This document shows, piece by piece, positions 26,150 through 33,894 of a stretch of DNA of 64,000 nt (the first letter of the stretch is position 1; the number at the start of each line of letters is the position of its first letter). A program made the position numbers and the translations under genes. Origin of the DNA: CBDESN01 sp965242495 (GTDB lineage: Bacteria; Pseudomonadota; Alphaproteobacteria; MPNO01). Under the pieces are notes generated by a model. That model saw only the letters and a list, made by a program, of their open reading frames with translations. It was not told where the DNA came from and did not search any database. Location of the stretch: contig OZ251446.1 of assembly GCA_965242495.1 (NCBI GenBank), positions 3,038,001 through 3,102,000 of the forward strand, read 5' to 3'.

Positions 26150-26200
26150 ATGACCGCGCTCGCCGCCGTCGGGCTGCTTCCGCAGGGATGTCCGCCATGA
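26150..26200 (+). pseudogene. Remnant of the DUF1640-like leader ORF before unit 5
   Basis: Sixteen codons (MTALAAVGLLPQGCPP) remain between the promoter block and unit 5. The stop overlaps the unit 5 start as ATGA, just as the full leader ORF overlaps unit 1. The FDT..RRLKAAG part has been lost. Confidence 0.5.
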
Positions 26201-26649
26201 CCGAATTCGAGGCCGCCAGCCTGGCCGCGCAACACGTGGCTCTCTGGATCGCCGCCGCCGCCGCCGCCGCCGCCGTCGTCGCGTCCGTCGGCATCTGGCA
26301 CGGCATCCGCGCCATGGTCCGCGCCAACAAGGAGCGCGCCGTCATCCTCGATCAACAGCGCCAAGCCAGCGAACGCCGCCACGAGGAAGTCATGGCCGCG
26401 CACGCCGAAGCCATGGCCGCGCACGAGGAAGTCATGGCCGGGATCGCTTCCCAACGCGAAGCCGACGAACGGCGCCACGAGGAAGCCATGGCCGAGGCGA
26501 ACCAGCGCCACGAGGAAGCCATGGCCTCCCTCGGAGGCTTGATCGGCGGCCTCGAACGCCAGACCGCCAGCCTGGAGGCCGTCGTCGAACGGACCAACCG
26601 GCCCGACCCAAGGGGGTTCGAGGAGCCCAAGCCCGGACCCGCCGAATGA
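26197..26649 (+). CDS. Array 1 unit 5: membrane-anchored coiled-coil protein (short)
   Basis: 150 residues, the shortest copy of array 1, with three RHE modules. It is 22 residues (two 11-residue modules) shorter than unit 1. Membrane helix, signature and tail are intact, so it is a length variant rather than a truncated gene. It is first in the second transcription unit. Confidence 0.7.
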   Translation: MTEFEAASLAAQHVALWIAAAAAAAAVVASVGIWHGIRAMVRANKERAVILDQQRQASERRHEEVMAAHAEAMAAHEEVMAGIASQREADERRHEEAMAEANQRHEEAMASLGGLIGGLERQTASLEAVVERTNRPDPRGFEEPKPGPAE

Positions 26650-26728
26650 CGAAGGCGGGCGCCGCGACCGCAACCGCAACCGGCGGCGTCGCCGCCGCCG
26701 TCGGGCCGCTTCCGTGGGGACGCTCGCC

Positions 26729-27301
26729 ATGACCGAATTCGAGGCCGCCAGCCTGGCCGCGCAACACGTGGCCCTCTGGATCGCCGCCGCCGCCGCGGCC
26801 GCCGCCATCGTCGCGTCCGTCGGCATCTGGCACGGCATCCGCGCCATGGTCCGCGCCAACAAGGAGCGCGCCGTCATCCTCGATCAACAGCGCCAGGCCA
26901 GCGAACGCCGCCACGAGGAAGTCATGGCCGCGCACGCCGAAGCCATGGCCGAGGCGAACCAGCGCCATGAGAAGGCCATGGCCGCGCACGCCGAAGTCAT
27001 GGCCGCGCACGAGGAAGCCATGGCCAAGGCGAACCAGCGCCACGCCGAAGTCATGGCCGAGGCGAACCAGCGCCACGAGGAGGTCATGGCCGGGATCGCC
27101 TCCCGAGGCAACGCCGACGAACGGCGCCACGCCGAAGCCATGGCCGAGGCGAACCAGCGCCACGAGGAGGCCATGGCCTCCCTCGAAGGCTTGATCGGCG
27201 GGCTCGAACGCCAGACCGCCAGCCTGGAGGCCGTCGTCGAACGGACCAACCGGCCCGACCCAAGGGGGTTCGAGGAACCCGAGCCCGGACCCGCCGAATG
27301 A
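26729..27301 (+). CDS. Array 1 unit 6: membrane-anchored coiled-coil protein
   Basis: 190 residues, six RHE/RHA modules. The coil ends GLIGGLERQTASLEAVVE as in the others, but with an S-L-E-G variant (SLEGLIGG) just before it. The upstream gap of 79 bases is of the same type as between units 1 and 2. Confidence 0.7.
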   Translation: MTEFEAASLAAQHVALWIAAAAAAAAIVASVGIWHGIRAMVRANKERAVILDQQRQASERRHEEVMAAHAEAMAEANQRHEKAMAAHAEVMAAHEEAMAKANQRHAEVMAEANQRHEEVMAGIASRGNADERRHAEAMAEANQRHEEAMASLEGLIGGLERQTASLEAVVERTNRPDPRGFEEPEPGPAE

Positions 27302-27380
27302 CGAAGGCGGGCGCCGCGACCGCAACCGCAACCGGCGGCGTCGCCGCCGCCGTCGGGCCGCTTCCGCAGGGATGTCCGCC

Positions 27381-27920
27381 ATGACCGAATTCGAGGCCGC
27401 CAGCCTGGCCGCGCAACACGTGGCTCTCTGGATCGCCGCCGCCGCCGCCGCCGCGGCCGTCGTCGCGTCCGTCGGCATCTGGCACGGCATCCGCGCCATG
27501 GTCCGCGCCAACAAGGAGCGCGCCGTCATCCTCGATCAACAGCGCCAGGCCAGCGAACGCCGCCACGAGGAAGTCATGGCCGCGCACGCCGAAGCCATGG
27601 CCAAGGCGGACCAGCGCCACGAGGAAGTTATGGCCGAGGCGAACCAGCGCCACGAGGAAGCCATGGCCGCGCACGCCGAAGCCATGGCCAAGGCGGACCA
27701 GCGCCATGAGGAGGCCATGGCCGCGCACGAGGAGGTCATGGCCGGGATCGCTTCCCAACGCGAAGCCGACGAACGGCGCCACGAGGAATCCATGGCCTCC
27801 CTCGGAGGCTTGATCGGCGGGCTCGAGCGCCAGACCGCCAGCCTGGAGGCCGTCGTCGAACGGACCGGCCGGCCCGACCCAAGGGGGTTCGAGGAGCCCG
27901 AGCCCGGACCCGCCGAATGA
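27381..27920 (+). CDS. Array 1 unit 7: membrane-anchored coiled-coil protein
   Basis: 179 residues, five RHE modules, with the RTGRPDPRGFEEPEPGPAE type tail. It is the last unit; the next 50 bases hold A8 and G15 runs and the promoter of the first autotransporter, transcribed in the same direction. Confidence 0.7.
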   Translation: MTEFEAASLAAQHVALWIAAAAAAAAVVASVGIWHGIRAMVRANKERAVILDQQRQASERRHEEVMAAHAEAMAKADQRHEEVMAEANQRHEEAMAAHAEAMAKADQRHEEAMAAHEEVMAGIASQREADERRHEESMASLGGLIGGLERQTASLEAVVERTGRPDPRGFEEPEPGPAE

Positions 27921-27955
27921 CGGAGGCGGGCCCGGCGCCGCCCCGAAAAAAAATC

Positions 27956-27970
27956 GGGGGGGGGGGGGGG
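27956..27970. repeat. Homopolymer run of 15 G upstream of autotransporter 1
   Basis: Fifteen G in a row, preceded by CCCCGA, A-run and TCGGGG. The run directly abuts the -35 hexamer of the next promoter. Runs of this length are prone to slippage. Confidence 0.9.
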
Positions 27971-28001
27971 TTGACGAAAGCGCTTGATTCGTCCATGTAA
28001 T
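27971..28001 (+). promoter_or_regulatory. Probable promoter of autotransporter 1
   Basis: TTGACG at 27971-27976 and an AT-rich CATGTAAT at 27994-28001; the hexamer at 17 bases is CATGTA and TGTAAT is at 19. The leader to the chosen ATG is about 75 bases and includes GGAGAGCAGG near the start codon. Confidence 0.55.
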
Positions 28002-28082
28002 GCGCGTTTGCGGGCGCAGGATGGCGATCCGCCGCCGCAGAGGCGAGAAGTTCGAGAAGGTCGAGAGTCGGAGAGCAGGACC

Positions 28083-31000
28083 ATGAAGACGATGATCGTG
28101 TCGATGCTGCGGCTGCCGGGCGCTTCCGCCCTGGCCGTTTCCGCGCTGCTGGCGGCGGCCTTCCTCCTCGCGCCGGGGGCGGCGCGGGCGGACAACGAAT
28201 GCGGGACGATCTCCAGCACCGCGCAGACCGCCACCTGCACCGCGACCCACGGCGGCGGCAGCGGCACCTTCGGCAGCGGCATCCTGTACGTCAATGCGGC
28301 GCCCGGCGCGAACAACGTCGCCACGGTCGTCGTGCCGGGCGGCTCGACGCCGTGGGCGGTCACCGCCGCGGCCGGTTCCGGCAACGAAAGGAAGAATGCC
28401 ATCACCCTGGACAGCGACGGCGCCGCCGCCGGCGGCCTCGCGCTCACGGTCGGCGGCGCCAGCGCCATCGCCAACCAGGTGGCCATCACCCGGCACGCGA
28501 CCAACACGGACACCGGCGACGCCGGCAACGGCATCTACATGAACCAGCAGCGCACGGGCGCGTCCACGACGACGCTGACCGTCCACGACGGCGTCACCAT
28601 CGGGACGTCGAGCGCCCCGATGCGCAGCCACGGCATCCGCGCCAACGTATGGCTCGGCACCGGCGCGGCCACGTTCGCCAGCGCGGCCACGATCCATTCG
28701 GTGAGCGCGGGCATCTACGTCAACAGGGGAGACAGCGCCGACACCACGGCCGCCACGACCATCACCAACACCGGCGACATCACGGCGGGAACGCGGGTCA
28801 TCCAGCTGCGTTACTTCGCCGGCGACACGACCGGCAGCGGGGGCAACACCGCGGCGGTCACCACCGGCGACGCCACGATCACCAACAGCGGCGTCCTCAC
28901 GAAGAACGCCGGAACGGGGAACCAGGGCGCCATCGAGCTGGACTACGATCGCGGCCATGGCGACGCCAGGATCACCAACAGAGGCGCCATCACCTACGGC
29001 TCGGGCGCCACCGGCGGGTACGGCATCTATCTCAACTACAACAATCGCGCGGGCACCGCCACGGGCGACGCCACGATCACCAACACCGCCGCCATCGCGT
29101 CGGCGGGCCACGCGATCTATCTCAACTACGGAGGCAGAGGGGGCGCCACCACGATCACCAACAGCGGCGCCCTCACCGCCACCGCGGCCAGCTCGTTCGG
29201 CATCTACCTGTTCGAACATGGAACCCTCGTCGACCCCGCGACCAAGGTGGTCGAGGTGGACAACAGCGGCGACATCACGTCGACCGGCCTCGGCATCAAC
29301 GTCAACGTGAGGAACAAGAACATCGCCGGGAGCAACGTCGGCATCGCCATCACCCATTCGGCCGGCGACATCGACGTCTCCGCCGCCGGCGGCATCAAGG
29401 CGAACATCGCCGACAACGACGACGTCGCCGCCAACAACGCGGGCGACATCAGGATCAGGGTCACGGGCGGATCGGTCCAGTCGCGCGACACGATCCTGGA
29501 GGCGTCGCACTCCCAGGCCGGCGACGTCATATTCGAAGTCTCCGACGGCGTCACGCTGACCTCCACGGCCCAGCACGGCATCTTCGCCAACATTCCGTCG
29601 GCGAACACGGTGGGCGACATCACCGTCACCAACGCGGGAACGATCACCACCCCGAAGACCGGCATCTTCATCCGGAGCAGCGCGCCCACCGGGACCGGGG
29701 ACATCTCGGTCACCAACAGCGGCGACATCAAGAAGACGGGGGACGCGGACTGGGACGGCATCCTGGTCGAGGATCTCGGCACGGGGGACATCACGGTCGC
29801 CAACAGCGGCAACATCGGCGACGCGGACGACATGCACGAGCGCGGCATCCGGGTCCAGAAGCAGGCGGGCGCGGCCATGGGCGACGTCACCATCACCACC
29901 ACCGGCGGCTCGATCTTCGCGGGCAACGTCGGCATCTGGGTGACGGACACCGGCGATCACACGGGCGCCGTCACGATCTCCAACGGCGGCGACATCACGG
30001 CGGATCGCCCCATCTCCGTCGTCAGGAACGGCGCGGGCGCCGTCTCCGTCACCAACACCGGCGGGACCGTGCGGAGCGAGACGCTGAACGCCATCGCCGT
30101 CCGGAACAAGACCGGCGACGCGAGCGACGTGACGGTCGACGTCTCGGGCGGGACGGTGCGCTCCCCCGGCAACGCCATCCAGGCGTTCAACAGAGGGACG
30201 GGCGACATCAACATGGACTTCACCGGCGGCGCGCTCATCTCCGAGGCCGGGACCGCCGTCTACGCCGTGCTGCCGACGACGGCGCACGCCGGCAACCGGG
30301 TGAAGGTCGCCCAGGGCGCCGACATTCTGGGCCGCACGGGCTTCTACGCCAATGCGAGAGGCTACAGCGTCGCCGATCCGGTCGAGGCGCGGGCCGATGG
30401 GAAGCCCGACGTGGTCGACGTCACGTGGACGGGTTCGTTCTCGCACGGGACGACGGACGCGGAGAAGGCCATGGTCGCCCAGAACGAGGATGGCAGATTC
30501 GCCGCGTCGTCCGTCGGCACGCTGATCTTCTCCCAGGAGACCCTGGGGGGCGAGGACGCCACCGACGGCGTCTACGGCGGGGCGGCGGGGCTCGAGGCTC
30601 AGGTCATGCCCCGGCGCGAGATCATCCGGCAAGTGGCGCTGGGCGACGACCCGGGCGCGTTCGCGGACAACGCGGCGCAGACGGCGGCCGTGCCGACCGG
30701 CGCCACCGCCGCCAACAACGCCTACGTCGCGCAGTTCCGGGCGGCGCTGGAGGACGCTCGCTTCGACATCGCGGAGTCGGTGTTCGCCGCCATCGACTCG
30801 ACCGCGACGAGCCTGGCCGACGTGAGCGACGCCGACATCGTGACGTTTCTCCGGACGGACAACGCGAACACCAGAACCCTGCTGCGCAACATACTGTCGA
30901 TAAGTCTCTCGGAGGGAGAGATGGCGGTGCTGAAGGCGCTGGCGACGGGTGACGGCGCCGGGCTGACCGCCGCGCTCGGCGATGCGGATGCGGCGTTCTC

Positions 31001-32903
31001 CGACGACTACAAGACGGCGGTGCGGGCGCTGCTCGACCGCTACAACCCGGGCGGCATCAAGGTCGCCATGAACGGCGGCTCCATCGCCTCCCGCGGCGAC
31101 GGCATCCGCGCCTACTACGCGACGGCCAACGACAACAACGGCGCCATCGACATCGCCGTGGGCCTCACCGCCATCGTGGCCGATGGCGCGACCACCCAGG
31201 CGGCGAGCAGCGCGACCGTCACCGGCGCCAGGACCGGCATCTACGTCGCCAACGCCGGGCTGGACACGGGCGAGGACGCCGACTCCACCGCCGACGACAT
31301 CCTGAAGCAGACCGTGAACGTCTACAACGGCACGGTGACCGGCGGAACGGACGCGGCCGTGCATCTGGTCGGCGGCGGCGCGCTTACGGTCCACGAGCTG
31401 GGCACGCTGATCGCCGGCGCCGGGCGGCCCGCGATCCTGGTCAACGATCCCGGCCGGGCGATCATCCGCATCGACGGCGAGGTGCGGGGCGGCGCGGGCG
31501 CGGCGGCGGCGGTGCATCTGAACGGCGGCGGCAGCGTCACCGTCGGCCCGATGGGCAGGGTGAACGCCAACGCCAACGGCGCCGAGAAGGCCATCCTGGG
31601 CGAAGGCGCGCCGACCGAGGTGGTCGTGCAGGTTGCGGCCGACGGCATGACCCCGGACGGGCGCCGGTTCGTGAATCCCGATGGAGGACTGAACCGAGAG
31701 GGCGGCCAGGATGCGAATGACAGGGTGCAGGGCGGCTCCGGCGGCGACGGCATCACGGGCTCCGACGGCGGAGGGGTGAGATTCGTCTTGGTCGATGGGG
31801 ATGGCCCGACCGGCATGGGACCGGAAGATCCGATTCCCCTCGACGAGGACGGCGTGCCGATCATCTCCAACTTTCCGCAGGCTTCGTGCCCCCCGAACCG
31901 AGTCCGCAACGCTGACGGCGTGTGCGTTGCTCCGGAAAAGGAGGACGAGGAGGAGCCGCCGATGAAGAGGGAGGATCCGAAGGATCCGCCGCGGCCGCCG
32001 CCTATGGCGATGGTTTGCTCCGAGGCGTCGGACGCGCGCTGCCATCTCTACGAGGCGCTGCCCTCGGTGCTGTTGGCGATGAACGGCCTGCCGGACTACG
32101 CCGAGCGGATGTCGGCGGCGCGCGGGGCCAATGGCGGCTGGGCGCGGGTGGAAGCCGCGCGCGGCAAGTGGAAGGCGGACCGTTCGACCCAGACCGATCT
32201 CGCCTACGACCACAGCCGCACCGGCCTGCGCGCCGGCCTCGACGTGGCGATGGGCGAGAACGGCCGCATCGGCGCGGCGGCGCACGGCCTGACCGGCTCG
32301 GCCGAGATGACGCAGGGCAAGATCGAGCTGACGGGCGTGGGCCTGGGCATCGGCGGCGCCGCAACGACCGGCGACTTCTACGTCGACGGCCAGGCGGCGG
32401 TGACCTGGTACGACGTGGACATCACGTCGATGTTGGGCCGGAAGCTGAAGGACGGCGCGAAGGGCGTGGGCCATGCGGTGGCGCTGGAGGCCGGTCGTCC
32501 CATGATGCTCGCCGGCCTGTCGGTGACGCCGCGCGCGGGCCTCGCATGGTCGCGGGTGACGCTGAAGGACTTCCGGGATTCGCGGCTCGCCTCCGTGTCG
32601 GTGAAGAAGGCGCGCAGCCTCGAGGGCCGCGCCGGCGTGCTGGTGGAAGGGGACGGCGGCGGCGGTCTGCGCCTGTTCGGCTCGATGGACGTGACGCGGG
32701 AGTTCTCGAAGGAGACCCAGGCGGAGGTGCCGGGCATGGCGCTGAAGGCGGAGGCGAAGGCGACCGGCGTCCGCGTCGGCCTGGGCGGCGTCTACGGCTG
32801 GGGCGACGGGCGCTACGCGGTCCGGGGTTCGGCCCGCTACGACGCGGCCGGCAGCGGCAACCACGCCATCGGCGGCGGGCTGAACCTGGCCGTGCGCTTC
32901 TGA
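28083..32903 (+). CDS. Autotransporter 1 (type Va secreted surface protein)
   Basis: 1,606 residues. The signal peptide covers about residues 1-36 (LPGASALAVSALLAAAFLLA, cleaved near ARA-DNE). The passenger is a long beta-helix-like repeat region rich in ITNSGDIT and GDATITNSG motifs. A helical stretch in the middle (DIVTFLRTDNANTRTLLRNI) interrupts it. The last 290 or so residues form an autotransporter beta-barrel, starting about NGLPDYAERMSAARGANGGW and ending in the Phe (LAVRF) recognised by the BAM complex. I chose the ATG at 28083 because it is followed by a proper signal sequence; the frame is open to 27984. The passenger should be displayed or released at the surface; ligand unknown. 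Confidence 0.85.
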   Translation: MKTMIVSMLRLPGASALAVSALLAAAFLLAPGAARADNECGTISSTAQTATCTATHGGGSGTFGSGILYVNAAPGANNVATVVVPGGSTPWAVTAAAGSGNERKNAITLDSDGAAAGGLALTVGGASAIANQVAITRHATNTDTGDAGNGIYMNQQRTGASTTTLTVHDGVTIGTSSAPMRSHGIRANVWLGTGAATFASAATIHSVSAGIYVNRGDSADTTAATTITNTGDITAGTRVIQLRYFAGDTTGSGGNTAAVTTGDATITNSGVLTKNAGTGNQGAIELDYDRGHGDARITNRGAITYGSGATGGYGIYLNYNNRAGTATGDATITNTAAIASAGHAIYLNYGGRGGATTITNSGALTATAASSFGIYLFEHGTLVDPATKVVEVDNSGDITSTGLGINVNVRNKNIAGSNVGIAITHSAGDIDVSAAGGIKANIADNDDVAANNAGDIRIRVTGGSVQSRDTILEASHSQAGDVIFEVSDGVTLTSTAQHGIFANIPSANTVGDITVTNAGTITTPKTGIFIRSSAPTGTGDISVTNSGDIKKTGDADWDGILVEDLGTGDITVANSGNIGDADDMHERGIRVQKQAGAAMGDVTITTTGGSIFAGNVGIWVTDTGDHTGAVTISNGGDITADRPISVVRNGAGAVSVTNTGGTVRSETLNAIAVRNKTGDASDVTVDVSGGTVRSPGNAIQAFNRGTGDINMDFTGGALISEAGTAVYAVLPTTAHAGNRVKVAQGADILGRTGFYANARGYSVADPVEARADGKPDVVDVTWTGSFSHGTTDAEKAMVAQNEDGRFAASSVGTLIFSQETLGGEDATDGVYGGAAGLEAQVMPRREIIRQVALGDDPGAFADNAAQTAAVPTGATAANNAYVAQFRAALEDARFDIAESVFAAIDSTATSLADVSDADIVTFLRTDNANTRTLLRNILSISLSEGEMAVLKALATGDGAGLTAALGDADAAFSDDYKTAVRALLDRYNPGGIKVAMNGGSIASRGDGIRAYYATANDNNGAIDIAVGLTAIVADGATTQAASSATVTGARTGIYVANAGLDTGEDADSTADDILKQTVNVYNGTVTGGTDAAVHLVGGGALTVHELGTLIAGAGRPAILVNDPGRAIIRIDGEVRGGAGAAAAVHLNGGGSVTVGPMGRVNANANGAEKAILGEGAPTEVVVQVAADGMTPDGRRFVNPDGGLNREGGQDANDRVQGGSGGDGITGSDGGGVRFVLVDGDGPTGMGPEDPIPLDEDGVPIISNFPQASCPPNRVRNADGVCVAPEKEDEEEPPMKREDPKDPPRPPPMAMVCSEASDARCHLYEALPSVLLAMNGLPDYAERMSAARGANGGWARVEAARGKWKADRSTQTDLAYDHSRTGLRAGLDVAMGENGRIGAAAHGLTGSAEMTQGKIELTGVGLGIGGAATTGDFYVDGQAAVTWYDVDITSMLGRKLKDGAKGVGHAVALEAGRPMMLAGLSVTPRAGLAWSRVTLKDFRDSRLASVSVKKARSLEGRAGVLVEGDGGGGLRLFGSMDVTREFSKETQAEVPGMALKAEAKATGVRVGLGGVYGWGDGRYAVRGSARYDAAGSGNHAIGGGLNLAVRF

Positions 32904-33020
32904 CACGCCCGCCTCGACCGATGGCCGGCTTCCCTCGCACCGTCGCGCACAGCCCCTCCGTCACGCCCCCGGCCCCGACCGGGGGAATGACGGAGGGTCG
33001 GCGCACCCGCCCCCCCCCCC

Positions 33021-33470
33021 CGTCATTCCCGCGAAAGCGGGAATCCAGGGCCGGAAAGGACGGGTCCTTGGCGTCCGCCTCGAACCGACGCCGCAGCCCC
33101 TTCGTCCCCCCGGTACGGCGCGAGAGGGACCATCGCGGCGCCTCCCTCGTCATTCCCGCGAAAGCGGGAATCCAGGGCCGGAAAGGACGGGTCCCTGGCA
33201 TCCGCCCCGAGCCGACGTCGCAGCCCCTTCGTCCCCCCGGTACGGCGCGAGAGAGACCATCGCGGCCCCCCCTCCGTCATTCCCGCGAAAGCGGGAATCC
33301 AGGGCCGGCAAGGACGGGGTCCTTGGCGTCCGCGTCGGGCCGACGCCGCAGCCCCCTCGTCCCCACGGAAACAGGAAGCGGGATACGGAACAGCCCCCCC
33401 GTCATTCCCGCGAAAGCGGGAATCCAGGGCCGGAAAGGACGGGGTCCTTGGGCGCGCCTCGAGCCGATGT
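33021..33470. repeat. Four tandem ~126-bp repeats each with the palindrome ATTCCCGCGAAAGCGGGAAT
   Basis: The 20-base palindrome starts at 33025, 33152, 33279 and 33404, so repeat length is 125-127 bases. Each is followed by CCAGGGCCGG-AAGGACGGG and a Pro/Arg-like spacer with CCCCTTCGTCCCC. The palindrome fits the ATTCCC-N8-GGGAAT form of the neisserial dRS3 element and similar proteobacterial repeats. Reading frames here are by-products. The rest of 32904-33894 holds the inverted-repeat element and promoter listed separately; I see no gene. A run of 12 C starts the block. Confidence 0.85.
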
Positions 33471-33531
33471 CACAGCCCCTTCGTCCCCATGGAAACAGGA
33501 ATCGGGATACGAATATGGATTCCCGCTTTCG

Positions 33532-33680
33532 AGTGTGTGAAGAAACCCCAAGACCTGTGGTCCATCCAGTCGATTCACCACATTTGACCCACATATGTTC
33601 CTCATATAGACCATTTATGTTTCTATCGACACGGCGAAAATTCCGAATTACGCGGATGCCTTGGGATTTCTTCACACACT
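33532..33680. mobile_element. 149-bp MITE-like element inserted in a palindrome, with 6-bp target duplication
   Basis: Terminal inverted repeats of 21 bases begin AGTGTGTGAAGAAA at each end, with one mismatch. It is flanked by CTTTCG on both sides (33526-33531 and 33681-33686). Removing the element and one CTTTCG restores the perfect palindrome ATTCCCG-CTTTCG-CGGGAAT. The interior is markedly AT-richer than the surroundings and has no ORF. It was probably moved by a transposase encoded elsewhere. Related ends occur near 48233 and 48582. Confidence 0.75.
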
Positions 33681-33795
33681 CTTTCGCGGGAATGACGAGG
33701 AGGGGGGCGTATCCGCCTCGAGCCGATGGCCTCCCTCGGGCCGTCATCGCAGGCCCTTCGTCCCCCCGGAAACAGGAATCGGGATACGAATATGG

Positions 33796-33815
33796 ATTCC
33801 CGCTTTCGCGGGGAT
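33796..33815. repeat. Imperfect copy of the 20-base palindrome, inverted
   Basis: ATTCCCGCTTTCGCGGGGAT, one mismatch from a perfect palindrome. It lies 25 bases upstream of the -35 box of autotransporter 2. Confidence 0.8.
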
Positions 33816-33838
33816 GACGGAGGGGGGCGCGTCCTTCG

Positions 33839-33867
33839 TTGCAAGCCCATCATTCCCCCGGTATGGA
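33839..33867 (+). promoter_or_regulatory. Probable promoter of autotransporter 2
   Basis: TTGCAA at 33839-33844, a 17-base spacer and TATGGA at 33862-33867, 27 bases before the ATG. GGGAG precedes the start codon. Confidence 0.6.
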
Positions 33868-33894
33868 TAAGCGGTCGGTTGGGAGACTAACGCC

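Noticed and set aside
23503..27920. CRISPR or VNTR-only interpretation of the 33- and 21-base repeats in array 1
   Set aside because: The repeats lie inside seven open frames with conserved starts, membrane helix and tails; they encode coiled-coil modules.
33021..33470. CRISPR array suggested by regular palindromic repeats
   Set aside because: The intervals between palindromes are themselves repeated (whole 126-base unit in tandem), so there are no unique spacers, and no cas genes are present.
32904..33894. Small proteins translated from the repeat region between the autotransporters
   Set aside because: All frames run through the palindromic repeats on either strand and change with repeat copy; no ribosome sites or conserved starts.
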